DNA of 64,000 bases, from the NCBI GenBank assembly GCA_964520865.1, contig CAZFOY010000012.1:3961-67960 (forward strand), written 5' to 3'. This document shows, one piece after another, positions 8,000-15,736 of this stretch (within the stretch, counting starts at the first letter, position 1; the number at the start of each line of letters is the position of its first letter). Source of the stretch: CAVQCT01 sp964520865. GTDB lineage: Bacteria; Zixibacteria; MSB-5A5; GN15; FEB-12. The notes under the pieces were generated by a model, which saw only the letters and a list, made by a program, of their open reading frames with translations, was not told the origin of the DNA and made no database searches. The position numbers and the translations under genes are program-made.

Positions 8000-9460
8000 A
8001 TGAACCGTCTCTCTATCATTCTCTTATTAGCCCTTGCCTTTCCAACCATTGCCTGCTCTGACAATAACAACACGGGAAAGACTGTCCAGCAACCGGCGGC
8101 AACGCCGATAACCGCCCAACTCCTGATCCCCGGCCTGACTCAGCCGCTGTTTGTTTGCTCGCCGCCTGGAGACAATGACCGGCTGTTCATAGTCGAACGT
8201 ACCGGCAGGATTAAGATCTATAAGAACGGCGCCGTTCTTTCAAGGCCTTTCATTAACCTTTCCTCCAAGATTACAACCAGCGGTTCCGAGCAGGGTCTGC
8301 TTGGGCTCGCCTTTAACCCGAACTACGCGAGCAACGGCTACTTCTACGTGAACTACGTCGACCACAACGGGGATTCTCATATCGCGAGGTTCACCGTCTC
8401 CGCAACCGATCCCGACTCGGCCGTTCTCGCGAGCGAGAAGACCATATTGTTCGTGAACCAGCCCTACTCCAACCATAATGCCGGGATGCTCGCATTCGGC
8501 CCGAACGACGGCTACCTGTATTTCGGACTGGGCGACGGTGGTTCCGGAGGCGACCCACAGAACCGGGCTCAAAACCTCGATTCGCTGTTCGGCAAACTGC
8601 TCCGGGTGGACGTCGATTCAGGTGACCCCTACTCCATACCTCCCAGCAATCCGTTCGTGGGAAACTCGAACGCCCGACCGGAAATTTGGGCATACGGCCT
8701 GCGAAACCCCTGGCGATTCAGTTTCGACCGCCAGACAGGTAATTTGTATATCGGCGATGTGGGTCAGAACGCTGTCGAAGAAGTCGATTACCAGCCGGCT
8801 TCGAGTTCAGGCGGTCAAAACTACGGCTGGCGGCTGATGGAAGGAGATCGCTGCTATAATCCCTCGAGCAACTGTGACCCGGGTGGCCTCACCCCACCGA
8901 TCTTGACCTACTACCACTCCGACCCCGGCAATCCCTGTTCGATTACGGGAGGATATGTTTACCGCGGATGCGCCATTCCTGACCTATCCGGGACGTACTT
9001 TTATGCCGACTACTGCTATGGTCATGTCTGGAGCTTTAAATACGACGGCACGACGGTGACCGACTGGCAGGACCGAACGAACGAGTTAGGGCTAAGCGGC
9101 CTCTCGATTTCGTCCTTCGGTGAAGACGCGGCGGGAGAGATCTATATTGTCGATCTGGGTGGAAGTGTATACAAAATCGTGCCGGATGGTGTCCCTTCTC
9201 AATGCAATCTCAACTGCTGTCAGGGAGAACGCGGGAATATCGATCAGGATCCGCAAAACAACATCGATATCAGCGACATCATTTACCTGGTGGACTATAT
9301 GTTCGGCTCCGGCCCTGCCCCGACTTGCATCACCGCCGCAAATGTCAATGGTAGTGCCGACGGAGTGGTCGACATATCGGATTTGATCTACCTTGTAGAT
9401 TACATGTTCGGGACCGGGCCCGCTCCGGGCAACTGTCCGGTGACACTGGCATCGAATTGA
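8000..9460 (+). CDS. Secreted PQQ-dependent-type sugar dehydrogenase (GSDH) with C-terminal dockerin
   Basis: The protein has 486 residues. Residues 1-19 form an export signal that ends TIAC, a near-lipobox, so it may be a lipoprotein. The body is the glucose/sorbosone dehydrogenase six-bladed propeller: NDRLFIVERTGRIKIYKNG, SEQGLLGLAFNPNY, YFGLGDGGSGGDPQNRAQN, WAYGLRNPWRFSFDRQTGNL, DVGQNAVEEVDY and YGWRLMEGD. Members oxidise aldoses with PQQ, but many family proteins have no proven substrate. The last ~75 residues start CCQGERGNIDQD and contain two EF-hand-like repeats (NNIDISDIIYLVDYMFG, DGVVDISDLIYLVDYMFG). This is a dockerin-type module shared with three other secreted proteins in the window. 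No PQQ synthesis genes are present here. Confidence 0.87.
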   Translation: MNRLSIILLLALAFPTIACSDNNNTGKTVQQPAATPITAQLLIPGLTQPLFVCSPPGDNDRLFIVERTGRIKIYKNGAVLSRPFINLSSKITTSGSEQGLLGLAFNPNYASNGYFYVNYVDHNGDSHIARFTVSATDPDSAVLASEKTILFVNQPYSNHNAGMLAFGPNDGYLYFGLGDGGSGGDPQNRAQNLDSLFGKLLRVDVDSGDPYSIPPSNPFVGNSNARPEIWAYGLRNPWRFSFDRQTGNLYIGDVGQNAVEEVDYQPASSSGGQNYGWRLMEGDRCYNPSSNCDPGGLTPPILTYYHSDPGNPCSITGGYVYRGCAIPDLSGTYFYADYCYGHVWSFKYDGTTVTDWQDRTNELGLSGLSISSFGEDAAGEIYIVDLGGSVYKIVPDGVPSQCNLNCCQGERGNIDQDPQNNIDISDIIYLVDYMFGSGPAPTCITAANVNGSADGVVDISDLIYLVDYMFGTGPAPGNCPVTLASN

Positions 9461-9657
9461 CCACATGTCAATCACACCAAGCCGGGATGAACTTTGGCGG
9501 CCGGTTTCAGGAACGATGTCGGCAGTAGCGTTTATAATCAGTCAGTCGTAGATTTCCTTTCAAAAACCACGTGCGCAGGGAATATTTCCGGAATTCGTTC
9601 TCATGGAGTATTTCAGTGTGCACTTAACGCTAACATTCAAGATGGAGGGTTTTCCTT

Positions 9658-10404
9658 ATGCGAATCCCCTTTCGACCGGCAGTGTGGGCCGGAGTCCTTG
9701 CAGCATTCGTCGCCGCCGCGGCGATGGCCGCGCCGAAGCTGACTCTTCCCGAAGAGTCCTTCGACTTTGGATTCGTCCCACAGCACGCCAAAGTCTCGCA
9801 TGTCTTCTGGCTGAAGTCGACCGGCGATGACTCGCTGAAAATTCTGAAAGTCATCCCCGGGTGCGGCTGCACCAAGGCCCCGCTTGACAAGCAGGAAATG
9901 GCAGCGGGAGACAGCACGCAGCTCGAAGTCATCTTCTCCACCGGCAACTATACGCGCAAGGTGACGAAGAGACCGAAAATCCAGACTAATGAAGGTCCGC
10001 CGGATAGGTTCGTTTCGATTCTATGCAATGTGGAGACCCATCCGGATTCTTCCTATCCCCTCGTCATCGATCCATACAAGCTGGACATGACCCAGCTCGG
10101 CGATAAGGTGCGGGATGAGATGTCGTTCACGATCAAGAACGTGACGGATCAGAAGCTGGCTCTTTCTGTCGTCAGTTTACCGGCCAATTTCTTCCGTCTG
10201 GAAATCCCGGCGTCGGTTGCTCCGGGAGCTACGGTAGAAGGAAAACTGAAGCTCGACAAGTCGGCGATTGATCAGGATTTTGAGAAGTCGTTCACGCTTG
10301 AGCTAAGCGATGCCGGGCATACCCGATTTACGGTACCGGTCAAGCGGGTGGTCCGGCCCAGCGGCGACAACGGTGTGGCTGCATCGGAGGACAACGACCA
10401 ATGA
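9658..10404 (+). CDS. Exported DUF1573 protein with CxC motif (Cys paralogue of the selenoprotein)
   Basis: The protein has 248 residues with a signal peptide (about 1-25, ending MAA) and GGAGGG upstream of the ATG. The first domain is DUF1573, an Ig-like fold: ESFDFGFVPQHAKVSHVFWL, then ILKVIPGCGCTKAP with Cys69 and Cys71, then a QLEVIFSTGNY strand. A second Ig-like half runs from about 140 to 235 (TQLGDKVRDEMSFTIKN, EKSFTLELSD). DUF1573 proteins are periplasmic or surface proteins of unknown function in FCB bacteria. The paralogue at 11410 is closely similar over its full length and has TGA where this gene has the Cys69 codon (9862-9864). The gene ends at its own terminator. Confidence 0.85.
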   Translation: MRIPFRPAVWAGVLAAFVAAAAMAAPKLTLPEESFDFGFVPQHAKVSHVFWLKSTGDDSLKILKVIPGCGCTKAPLDKQEMAAGDSTQLEVIFSTGNYTRKVTKRPKIQTNEGPPDRFVSILCNVETHPDSSYPLVIDPYKLDMTQLGDKVRDEMSFTIKNVTDQKLALSVVSLPANFFRLEIPASVAPGATVEGKLKLDKSAIDQDFEKSFTLELSDAGHTRFTVPVKRVVRPSGDNGVAASEDNDQ

Positions 10405-10453
10405 TTGTCGCCTGATATAACCTGTCGGCGACAGGCATTAGTCGTATCTTGAA

Positions 10454-10489
10454 AAGAGAACCGGATCTCAAAATCGGTTCTCTTTTTTT
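10454..10489 (+). terminator. Intrinsic terminator after the first DUF1573 gene
   Basis: GAGAACCG (10456-10463) pairs with CGGTTCTC (10475-10482), the stem can extend by A-T pairs, and seven T follow (10483-10489). Confidence 0.9.
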
Positions 10490-10585
10490 GTGCCGGCCGA
10501 GCAGTTTCATCTAACCCTTTGCTCTCCCCTATCATAGGGCTTGTTATTAGACTGAATCTATCTCTATTTCCCCGGCAATCCGTCC

Positions 10586-10613
10586 TTGACTAAGTGATTG
10601 CAATTGATATATT
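10586..10613 (+). promoter_or_regulatory. Promoter of the two-gene DUF1573 operon
   Basis: TTGACT (10586-10591) and TATATT (10608-10613) are 16 nt apart. The start codon of the second DUF1573 gene is 48 nt downstream. With the terminator before it and another at 12187, this defines a transcription unit of two genes, the second being the selenoprotein candidate. Confidence 0.65.
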
Positions 10614-10661
10614 TATGTAATCATGGAACAATTTTCACCACGAGCATTATAATAGGTTAGT

Positions 10662-11381
10662 ATGCGACAGGTACTGGGACTGGTAATGATTCTAACGGCG
10701 TGTGCGTGCGTACCGGCATTTGCCCAACCAAAACTGGAGATAGCTGATAATTCCTATGATTTCGGCTTAATCCCGCAGAGTTGTACTATCAGTCAATTTT
10801 TCTGGTTCAAATCGATCGGTACTGATACCTTGAAAATCGACCATATCAAAACGGGCTGTACCTGCGCATTGATGCCGATGGAGCGTGATTGGATTGCCCC
10901 CGGAGACAGCTTGAAGGTCGGTATTTATTGGGAGATGGGCAAGGCCCTGAACGCTATCGGAAGGTTTCCTTATATTTACACCAACGCCCAGGCCGATCCA
11001 TACCGTATTTACCTTACGGGATATGTTGTTAAGTCCGGCGACTCACTTCGGCCCTTATCCGTAAGCCCATACAAATTCGAATTGACCAAATACGGAGATC
11101 ATGCCATCGACAGCATGAGTTTTAAACTTACGAACCACCTGAGCAGAGAGATTTCTGTCCGAGTCGTTTCTTTTCCGCTCGAGGAGTGTGACGTTTTCGT
11201 TCCTTCCTCGATCAAAGGCGGAGGTACAGCGGAAGGATACATTAAAGTCCGACCGGAATTTCTCGACAAAGAATTTAAGAGATCGATTACTCTGCAGATG
11301 GATGACCCGAAAAATACCCGTGTAACGCTGCCGATCCGGAGAAAATTCTACGGGACCGGCGCAACGTCACTTGCCGACTAA
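10662..11381 (+). CDS. Exported DUF1573 protein, divergent paralogue
   Basis: The protein has 239 residues. A signal peptide (MRQVLGLVMILTACACVPAF, cut near AQP) is followed by a DUF1573 domain: NSYDFGLIPQSCTISQFFWF, then DHIKTGCTCALMP with the CxC pair. A second Ig-like half contains TKYGDHAIDSMSFKLTN and KRSITLQMDD. It is clearly homologous to the genes on both sides but less similar to them than they are to each other. It is 28 nt upstream of the selenoprotein candidate and shares its transcript. The Shine-Dalgarno is weak. The function is unknown. Confidence 0.8.
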   Translation: MRQVLGLVMILTACACVPAFAQPKLEIADNSYDFGLIPQSCTISQFFWFKSIGTDTLKIDHIKTGCTCALMPMERDWIAPGDSLKVGIYWEMGKALNAIGRFPYIYTNAQADPYRIYLTGYVVKSGDSLRPLSVSPYKFELTKYGDHAIDSMSFKLTNHLSREISVRVVSFPLEECDVFVPSSIKGGGTAEGYIKVRPEFLDKEFKRSITLQMDDPKNTRVTLPIRRKFYGTGATSLAD

Positions 11382-11409
11382 GTAAACCGAAAGGATAGAG
11401 AGCGTCAGT

Positions 11410-12159
11410 ATGAACAAACGATTGCTACTACTTCTGGGGACTATCCTGGTTGTATTGTTGATGTTGGGCACCGCTTTCGCGGCCCCGCGTCTGACAATAC
11501 CGCAGACCGATTTCAATTTCGGTAACGTTCCCCAAAATGCTAAGATTTCGCATGTTTTCTGGCTTCACTCTACCGGTGACGATTCATTGAAGATCCTGAA
11601 AGTGGTGCCTGGCTGAGGATGCACCCAGGCTCCTCTTGCGAAGAAGGAGCTTGCTGTCGGTGACAGCACTCAGCTTGAAATTATCTTCAATACGAAGTCC
11701 TATACCGGTCGGGTAACGAAACGACCGAAAATTCAGACAAGCGAAGGTCCGCCGGACAAGTTCGTTTCGATCCTTTGCCAGGTTGAAACACGTCCCGATT
11801 CGACCTATCCGATTATCGTCGAACCGTACAAGCTGGATATGACCCAGCTGGGCGACAAGGTCCGGGATGAGATGACTTTCAGTATCAAGAACGTGTCCGA
11901 CCAGAAGCTTGATCTGTCCATGGTGAGCGCGGCTCCCGGATTCTTCAAGGTGAAACTACCCTCTTCGATCGCCCCCGGGCAGTCGGTGGAAGGTCAGTTG
12001 AAGCTGGACAAGGACATGCTCACTAAGGACTTTGAGAAGTCATTCACCATCGAATTGAGTGATTCCACTCACTCCCGCTTTACCGTTCCGGTCAAGCGTA
12101 CGGTGCGCCCGAGCATTCAGACGAGCCAGACCCGGCACGCGACAGGTCAGGGCAAATAG
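11410..12159 (+). CDS. Predicted selenoprotein: exported DUF1573 protein with U-x-C motif (in-frame TGA read as Sec)
   Basis: Read through one TGA (11614-11616), the frame gives 249 residues, against 248 for the paralogue at 9658. Signal peptide: about 1-24 (LLMLGTAFA). The N-part has TDFNFGNVPQNAKISHVFWL and ILKVVPG, then TGA at codon 69, then GCTQAPLAKKE. The paralogue has ILKVIPGCGCTKAP, so the TGA sits exactly at the first Cys of the CxC pair. Everything after it stays homologous to the end (VTKRPKIQTSEGPPDKFVS, TQLGDKVRDEMTFSIKN), with no frameshift or second stop. A 12-bp hairpin begins 9 nt after the TGA and has its G-led loop 21 nt downstream, as bacterial SECIS elements do. The product would carry a selenenylsulfide-capable U-x-C site in the periplasm. 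A nonsense mutation or sequencing error is the alternative; a second, independent selenoprotein candidate at 44500 argues against it. Confidence 0.82.
11626..11653 (+). promoter_or_regulatory. Bacterial SECIS-like hairpin of the DUF1573 selenoprotein
   Basis: Pairs are 11626-11634 with 11653-11645 (one G-U), a bulged A at 11644, then 11635-11637 with 11643-11641, closing a GCG loop (11638-11640). The loop begins 21 nt after the TGA and its first base is G. Known bacterial SECIS elements have a loop about 16-37 nt downstream with a G in the first two loop positions. The Cys paralogue lacks this long stem at the same place. Confidence 0.72.
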
Positions 12160-12186
12160 AATCGACTCGATTCACTCTTGAAATTC

Positions 12187-12218
12187 AAAGAGCTGCTCGA
12201 TAGAGCGGCTCTTTTTTT
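12187..12218 (+). terminator. Intrinsic terminator after the DUF1573 selenoprotein gene
   Basis: AAAGAGC-T-GCTC, loop GATA, GAGC-G-GCTCTTT, then a run of T (12212-12218). The stem has 11 Watson-Crick pairs and one T-G. Confidence 0.92.
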
Positions 12219-12260
12219 GTGCTTTTGTTCCGTGAGGAGCACCGCGAAGCAAAGGAGCAT

Positions 12261-12839
12261 TCACTTTTGAGAGCCATTATCCAGTCTTCCTATTACTGCG
12301 TAACGTGAGTTGCTCCGGATTGCGGATATGACGCCGTCTGATATCTCGGCGTCTGTCAGCCATCTCCGAGAACCGCCTTCTACTTCATATCCAAGCTGAA
12401 TCTGGTGGTATTCGCAAAGGTCGGGAATGTTCAGCCCGGCTGCTACTGCGGGACGCGACGAAGTACTGGACAGAACATGAAAGACCTTCCACTCCTCGGC
12501 TTGCCGGGAAGAGATAACATTGATCACTGCCTGAAGTGCGTCCTGCGCGGTACTGTGGATCCATGCGACAACTAACCGGGCCGGTCCGCTGTCGCACAAC
12601 TTGTTGACCTCCTGAGTGAGTTCGGAATAATCCCGATAGTCGACTGAGAGAGGAACTATCTGCTGGTTCGCTTCGACCAGTCGCTGGAGTTTCAATTTGT
12701 CTCGACCCAGAACGGAGGTAGTATACCCTTGGCCTGCAATCCAAAGACTGACGCCGGCCAGCATTCCGGAGCCGCCTATGACGAGTGCCTGTCCGGGACG
12801 TAAACTTCGATCGGGATGCTTCCGCGTGCCGGGAGGCAA
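12261..12839 (-). CDS. Short-chain dehydrogenase-like NAD(P)-binding protein
   Basis: The protein has 192 residues. Near residue 18 the Rossmann loop reads ALVIGGSGMLAGVSLWIAG, followed by a second strand ending in VLGRD, as in atypical SDRs that use NADP. LVVAWIHSTAQDAL and RRWLTDAEISDGVI are conserved features of this small SDR subfamily. A classical YxxxK catalytic pair is not evident, so it may be a non-catalytic or atypical member. The start at 12839 is five bases from the stop of the GWxTD gene upstream, so it is probably the last gene of that operon. Confidence 0.7.
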   Translation of the reverse strand: MPPGTRKHPDRSLRPGQALVIGGSGMLAGVSLWIAGQGYTTSVLGRDKLKLQRLVEANQQIVPLSVDYRDYSELTQEVNKLCDSGPARLVVAWIHSTAQDALQAVINVISSRQAEEWKVFHVLSSTSSRPAVAAGLNIPDLCEYHQIQLGYEVEGGSRRWLTDAEISDGVISAIRSNSRYAVIGRLDNGSQK

Positions 12840-12843
12840 CGGA

Positions 12844-14289
12844 TCAATCCTCGACTATATCGATAAACCCTTGGTTGACGCGGTCCTGCCAGTCTTTACT
12901 GTACACCTCCCCTTTGACGTTGGAGTGGACAAGCCGATAGTCCGAGTTGCCGGTGTAATCCTCGAATATAAACAGCTTGCCTTCGCGAATAGATCGGTAA
13001 TACCAGACCACAAACGGATTGCCGATTCGAGGTGCCTCGAAATCATCCCGCTCGTCCCAGGGACCATAAGTCATGTAGATCCTTCCCCGGTCGGTCAACC
13101 AGCCGTTAGTCTTCTCGGCATTGGTGGAAAAGAACCTGTTCGCGTAGGCGTATCGACGGACCATCTCAGTCTGATTCTCGATACCGGGAGTCGACGGATC
13201 GGAGTCGTGCTCCCTCCAGTACTGCGCAAGGTAGTTCAGCTTGCCGCTGTCGGAAAGATTGTTCAGAGCGGTAGATTGTTCCGGGGTCAGGAGGTATTTC
13301 ACCAGGTGCACTTTATCGGCCAGGGAAAGGCTGTCATATCTGCTTCTCCCTCCGAAGGTCTTCGCCGCTGCAATCTGCACTGCCTGAGGAGAGACGATGT
13401 GAAAAGGAATATCGAACGTATCGCTCACATTGTCCGAGACATCGGTTGCGACCAGCTCAAGCTTGTAGTTTCCGGTGGGCCAATCCTTGATGTCAATCGG
13501 TTCGGTAACAACCGTCGTTGTTGCCTCTGACCGCCGGACCAGCGACCCGAGCGGCCGGAAGAGGGCACCCTTGTCATCGAAGATCGTCAGACCGAACATA
13601 TACCGGGGATCGGGCAGTTTCTCGGGCAGGTTGTATAACTCGCTGTAAAGGTACATCACCGTGTCATCGACGGAGAAAATATTGATCGGATTGATCAGTA
13701 CGTTGAAGCCGTTCTTGGCGAGTCTCGGATTATAATCGGGGCTGTCTTCGCCGACGTACTTGAGATCGTAGGCGAGAAAACTTCCCCCAACGCTGATGCC
13801 GGTCTTTTTGGGCGGCACGACGGTAATTCGGTCAATAAAATATGAACCCTCCCGTTTGCTTTTAGCGTCGATCACAGTGAGGCGGGCGGTGTATACGCCC
13901 GGCTTTACCATCAGAATCAGTTTGTTGAAGATCCGGTAGTTCTTCGTCGCCGCTTCCTTCTCGTCGTTCACTCTCAGCGAAAACAGCGTTCGAGCGGAAT
14001 CGACCGGAAAACCGTCCGTCCCGATCAGATCGACCTGAGCGAACACACGGGCGTACAGCTCGTTGTCCGCAGACGAGTCCGGATGATAAAACTGAAACTC
14101 ATCCCGGTTCACCGTGAATGGGAACTCCACCAGTGCGACCGAGTCGTACACAGGGTTATCATAAACGATGTCGCCGGCATAAACTGCCAGCGGTTCCCCC
14201 GGAGCGGCCAGACTCTTGTCCGCAGCCCCCCCGATCACGCCAATAGCTGAAAGCACAAGAAGTAAATTCCGAACCATATCCCTTGTCAT
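12844..14289 (-). CDS. Exported GWxTD-domain protein (second of pair)
   Basis: The protein has 481 residues with a signal peptide (about 1-28). The first ~330 residues look like beta-rich, Ig-like repeats. The C-terminal GWxTD domain reads RRYAYANRFFSTNAEK, then TNGWLTDRGRIYMTYGP (signature GWLTD), then VVWYYRS. GWxTD proteins are exported proteins of unknown role found mainly in FCB and Acidobacteria genomes. It follows its paralogue with a 9-nt gap and precedes the SDR-like gene, so the three probably form one operon. Confidence 0.85.
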   Translation of the reverse strand: MTRDMVRNLLLVLSAIGVIGGAADKSLAAPGEPLAVYAGDIVYDNPVYDSVALVEFPFTVNRDEFQFYHPDSSADNELYARVFAQVDLIGTDGFPVDSARTLFSLRVNDEKEAATKNYRIFNKLILMVKPGVYTARLTVIDAKSKREGSYFIDRITVVPPKKTGISVGGSFLAYDLKYVGEDSPDYNPRLAKNGFNVLINPINIFSVDDTVMYLYSELYNLPEKLPDPRYMFGLTIFDDKGALFRPLGSLVRRSEATTTVVTEPIDIKDWPTGNYKLELVATDVSDNVSDTFDIPFHIVSPQAVQIAAAKTFGGRSRYDSLSLADKVHLVKYLLTPEQSTALNNLSDSGKLNYLAQYWREHDSDPSTPGIENQTEMVRRYAYANRFFSTNAEKTNGWLTDRGRIYMTYGPWDERDDFEAPRIGNPFVVWYYRSIREGKLFIFEDYTGNSDYRLVHSNVKGEVYSKDWQDRVNQGFIDIVED

Positions 14290-14298
14290 ACTCCTCTG

Positions 14299-15633
14299 TT
14301 AGTCAGGCTGCTGGTACAATCCGTCGTACGGATACTCCAGCCGATAGTCTCCGTCTTCATTGACGTCGACAAAGATAAATTTGCGGTATTTTGTTCCGCG
14401 ATAATAGTGCCACTCCTGGTACGGATGCCGATCCGGAACGACCGGGTAGTCGTCCACCTGATCCGGCTCCCCGTACATGATGTACACTCTCCCCCGATCG
14501 GTCCGCCAGCCCTGGCGGTACATATGGGTGAAGTTCTGATTGGCAATATTGACTCGCCGGTAAAACTCGTTCTTGGCTTCGTTTACCACCGTTCCCGGCG
14601 TCGGATCACGACCATCCCAGAAGGCGTTGAAAGCCGCGAGCCTGTCTTCATAGTCTTCCGGCTTCTTCAGTAGTTCCATTTCCTGATGATCAGCGATGAT
14701 CGCCAGCTGCCCCAGCACCGATTTGTAGTCGAATTTTAGAAGGGCATTCTGTGACCAAAATATGGTGAAATCCCGATATTCGACATCGATCTTCTTTCGC
14801 CTCGGCGTCATCAGCGTCACGCTTAACTCATAGTGGCCGGGAATCAGGCTGTCCAGTGAGATCGACCGAAACTGCTTGACGACCGGGTGCGTGAACTCGG
14901 TAGTCAGAGAGTCACGGTAGACCATGCCTTTCACGTCATGGCGCAGTTTAGTCTCCACCCTGACGTCCTTGGCCGAATCCGTCCCCTGGTAGAGCTCCAC
15001 GTAAAACAGAAGGCGCAGTTTGTCGTCGTTGCCGAACACGTGAGTCACGGAGGGAATAATCATCAAATCGCCTTTGTCGAATTCCGTTGTCCCGCTGTCG
15101 TGGACGGTGTCGACGGCCTGAGCCAACTCGATATCTGAAAGGCTCGGCTTCTTTTGTTCCGGATCTTTCAGCTTAAGTTTGAGGTGCTGACTTTCAACCG
15201 CCCGGGAAGACGGGTCGCTCAGGATAAAATCGACGGTGTACTTGCCCGGCAGCAGATCAAAATTTACCTGACTCGTGCGGTAGTCATACTTCGACCTGGC
15301 CCGGACTTCGTTCGGAACCGTCACGGTTTTGGACTGACGGTACGAATCGATTAACTCGTCGTCATCGTTGTAGACCTTAACCGCCAGTTCGTACTCGGCC
15401 TCGTAGAGATTGTCCTTACGGGTGAAATTCAGAATTGTGTTGTATATCTGATAATAAAGTTCGAGATGGACTTTGCCGGGGATTTCCGATTTGAACTCGG
15501 CATGATCGACGATGAAGTACGACCTCATCCCCTTCCGGCTGAAGACATCGAAAGTTTCCTGGCTCTTGGTTGGACCGGCTGCAAGGATCAATCCGCACGC
15601 GACCAGCCCAAGGATTAGTACACGTTTACTCAT
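14299..15633 (-). CDS. Exported GWxTD-domain protein (first of pair)
   Basis: The protein has 444 residues. It has a signal peptide (MSKRVLILGLVACGLILAAG, cut near KSQ). The middle is beta-strand rich (LPGKYTVDFILSDPSSR, IPGHYELSVTLMTPRRK). The GWxTD domain holds FYRRVNIANQNFTHM, RQGWRTDRGRVYIMYGEPDQ (signature GWRTD) and EWHYYRG. Overall order is the same as the downstream paralogue, which suggests duplication. A promoter-like sequence lies just upstream. Its function is not known. Confidence 0.85.
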   Translation of the reverse strand: MSKRVLILGLVACGLILAAGPTKSQETFDVFSRKGMRSYFIVDHAEFKSEIPGKVHLELYYQIYNTILNFTRKDNLYEAEYELAVKVYNDDDELIDSYRQSKTVTVPNEVRARSKYDYRTSQVNFDLLPGKYTVDFILSDPSSRAVESQHLKLKLKDPEQKKPSLSDIELAQAVDTVHDSGTTEFDKGDLMIIPSVTHVFGNDDKLRLLFYVELYQGTDSAKDVRVETKLRHDVKGMVYRDSLTTEFTHPVVKQFRSISLDSLIPGHYELSVTLMTPRRKKIDVEYRDFTIFWSQNALLKFDYKSVLGQLAIIADHQEMELLKKPEDYEDRLAAFNAFWDGRDPTPGTVVNEAKNEFYRRVNIANQNFTHMYRQGWRTDRGRVYIMYGEPDQVDDYPVVPDRHPYQEWHYYRGTKYRKFIFVDVNEDGDYRLEYPYDGLYQQPD

Positions 15634-15695
15634 ACTTATTTAAACAACTATCGGAAATCCTCGTTCCCAGGGTACGACCCAACTCATTGTCTGGC

Positions 15696-15724
15696 AATAT
15701 AAAAAAGAGACGGACGGAGGTCAT
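15696..15724 (-). promoter_or_regulatory. Possible promoter for the GWxTD operon
   Basis: On the minus strand ATGACC (15724-15719) and TATATT (15701-15696) are 17 nt apart, about 60 nt before the first GWxTD start codon. Confidence 0.42.
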
Positions 15725-15736
15725 GATTCGTGTAGA

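Noticed and set aside
11614..11616. TGA in the third DUF1573 gene as a plain nonsense mutation or sequencing error
   Set aside because: It sits at the exact Cys position of the CxC motif, no other damage is present in the gene, a SECIS-like hairpin follows, and a second selenoprotein candidate occurs in the window.
11839..12159. Separate 106-residue gene downstream of the TGA
   Set aside because: It is the C-terminal part of the DUF1573 selenoprotein; it has no signal peptide or ribosome binding site of its own.
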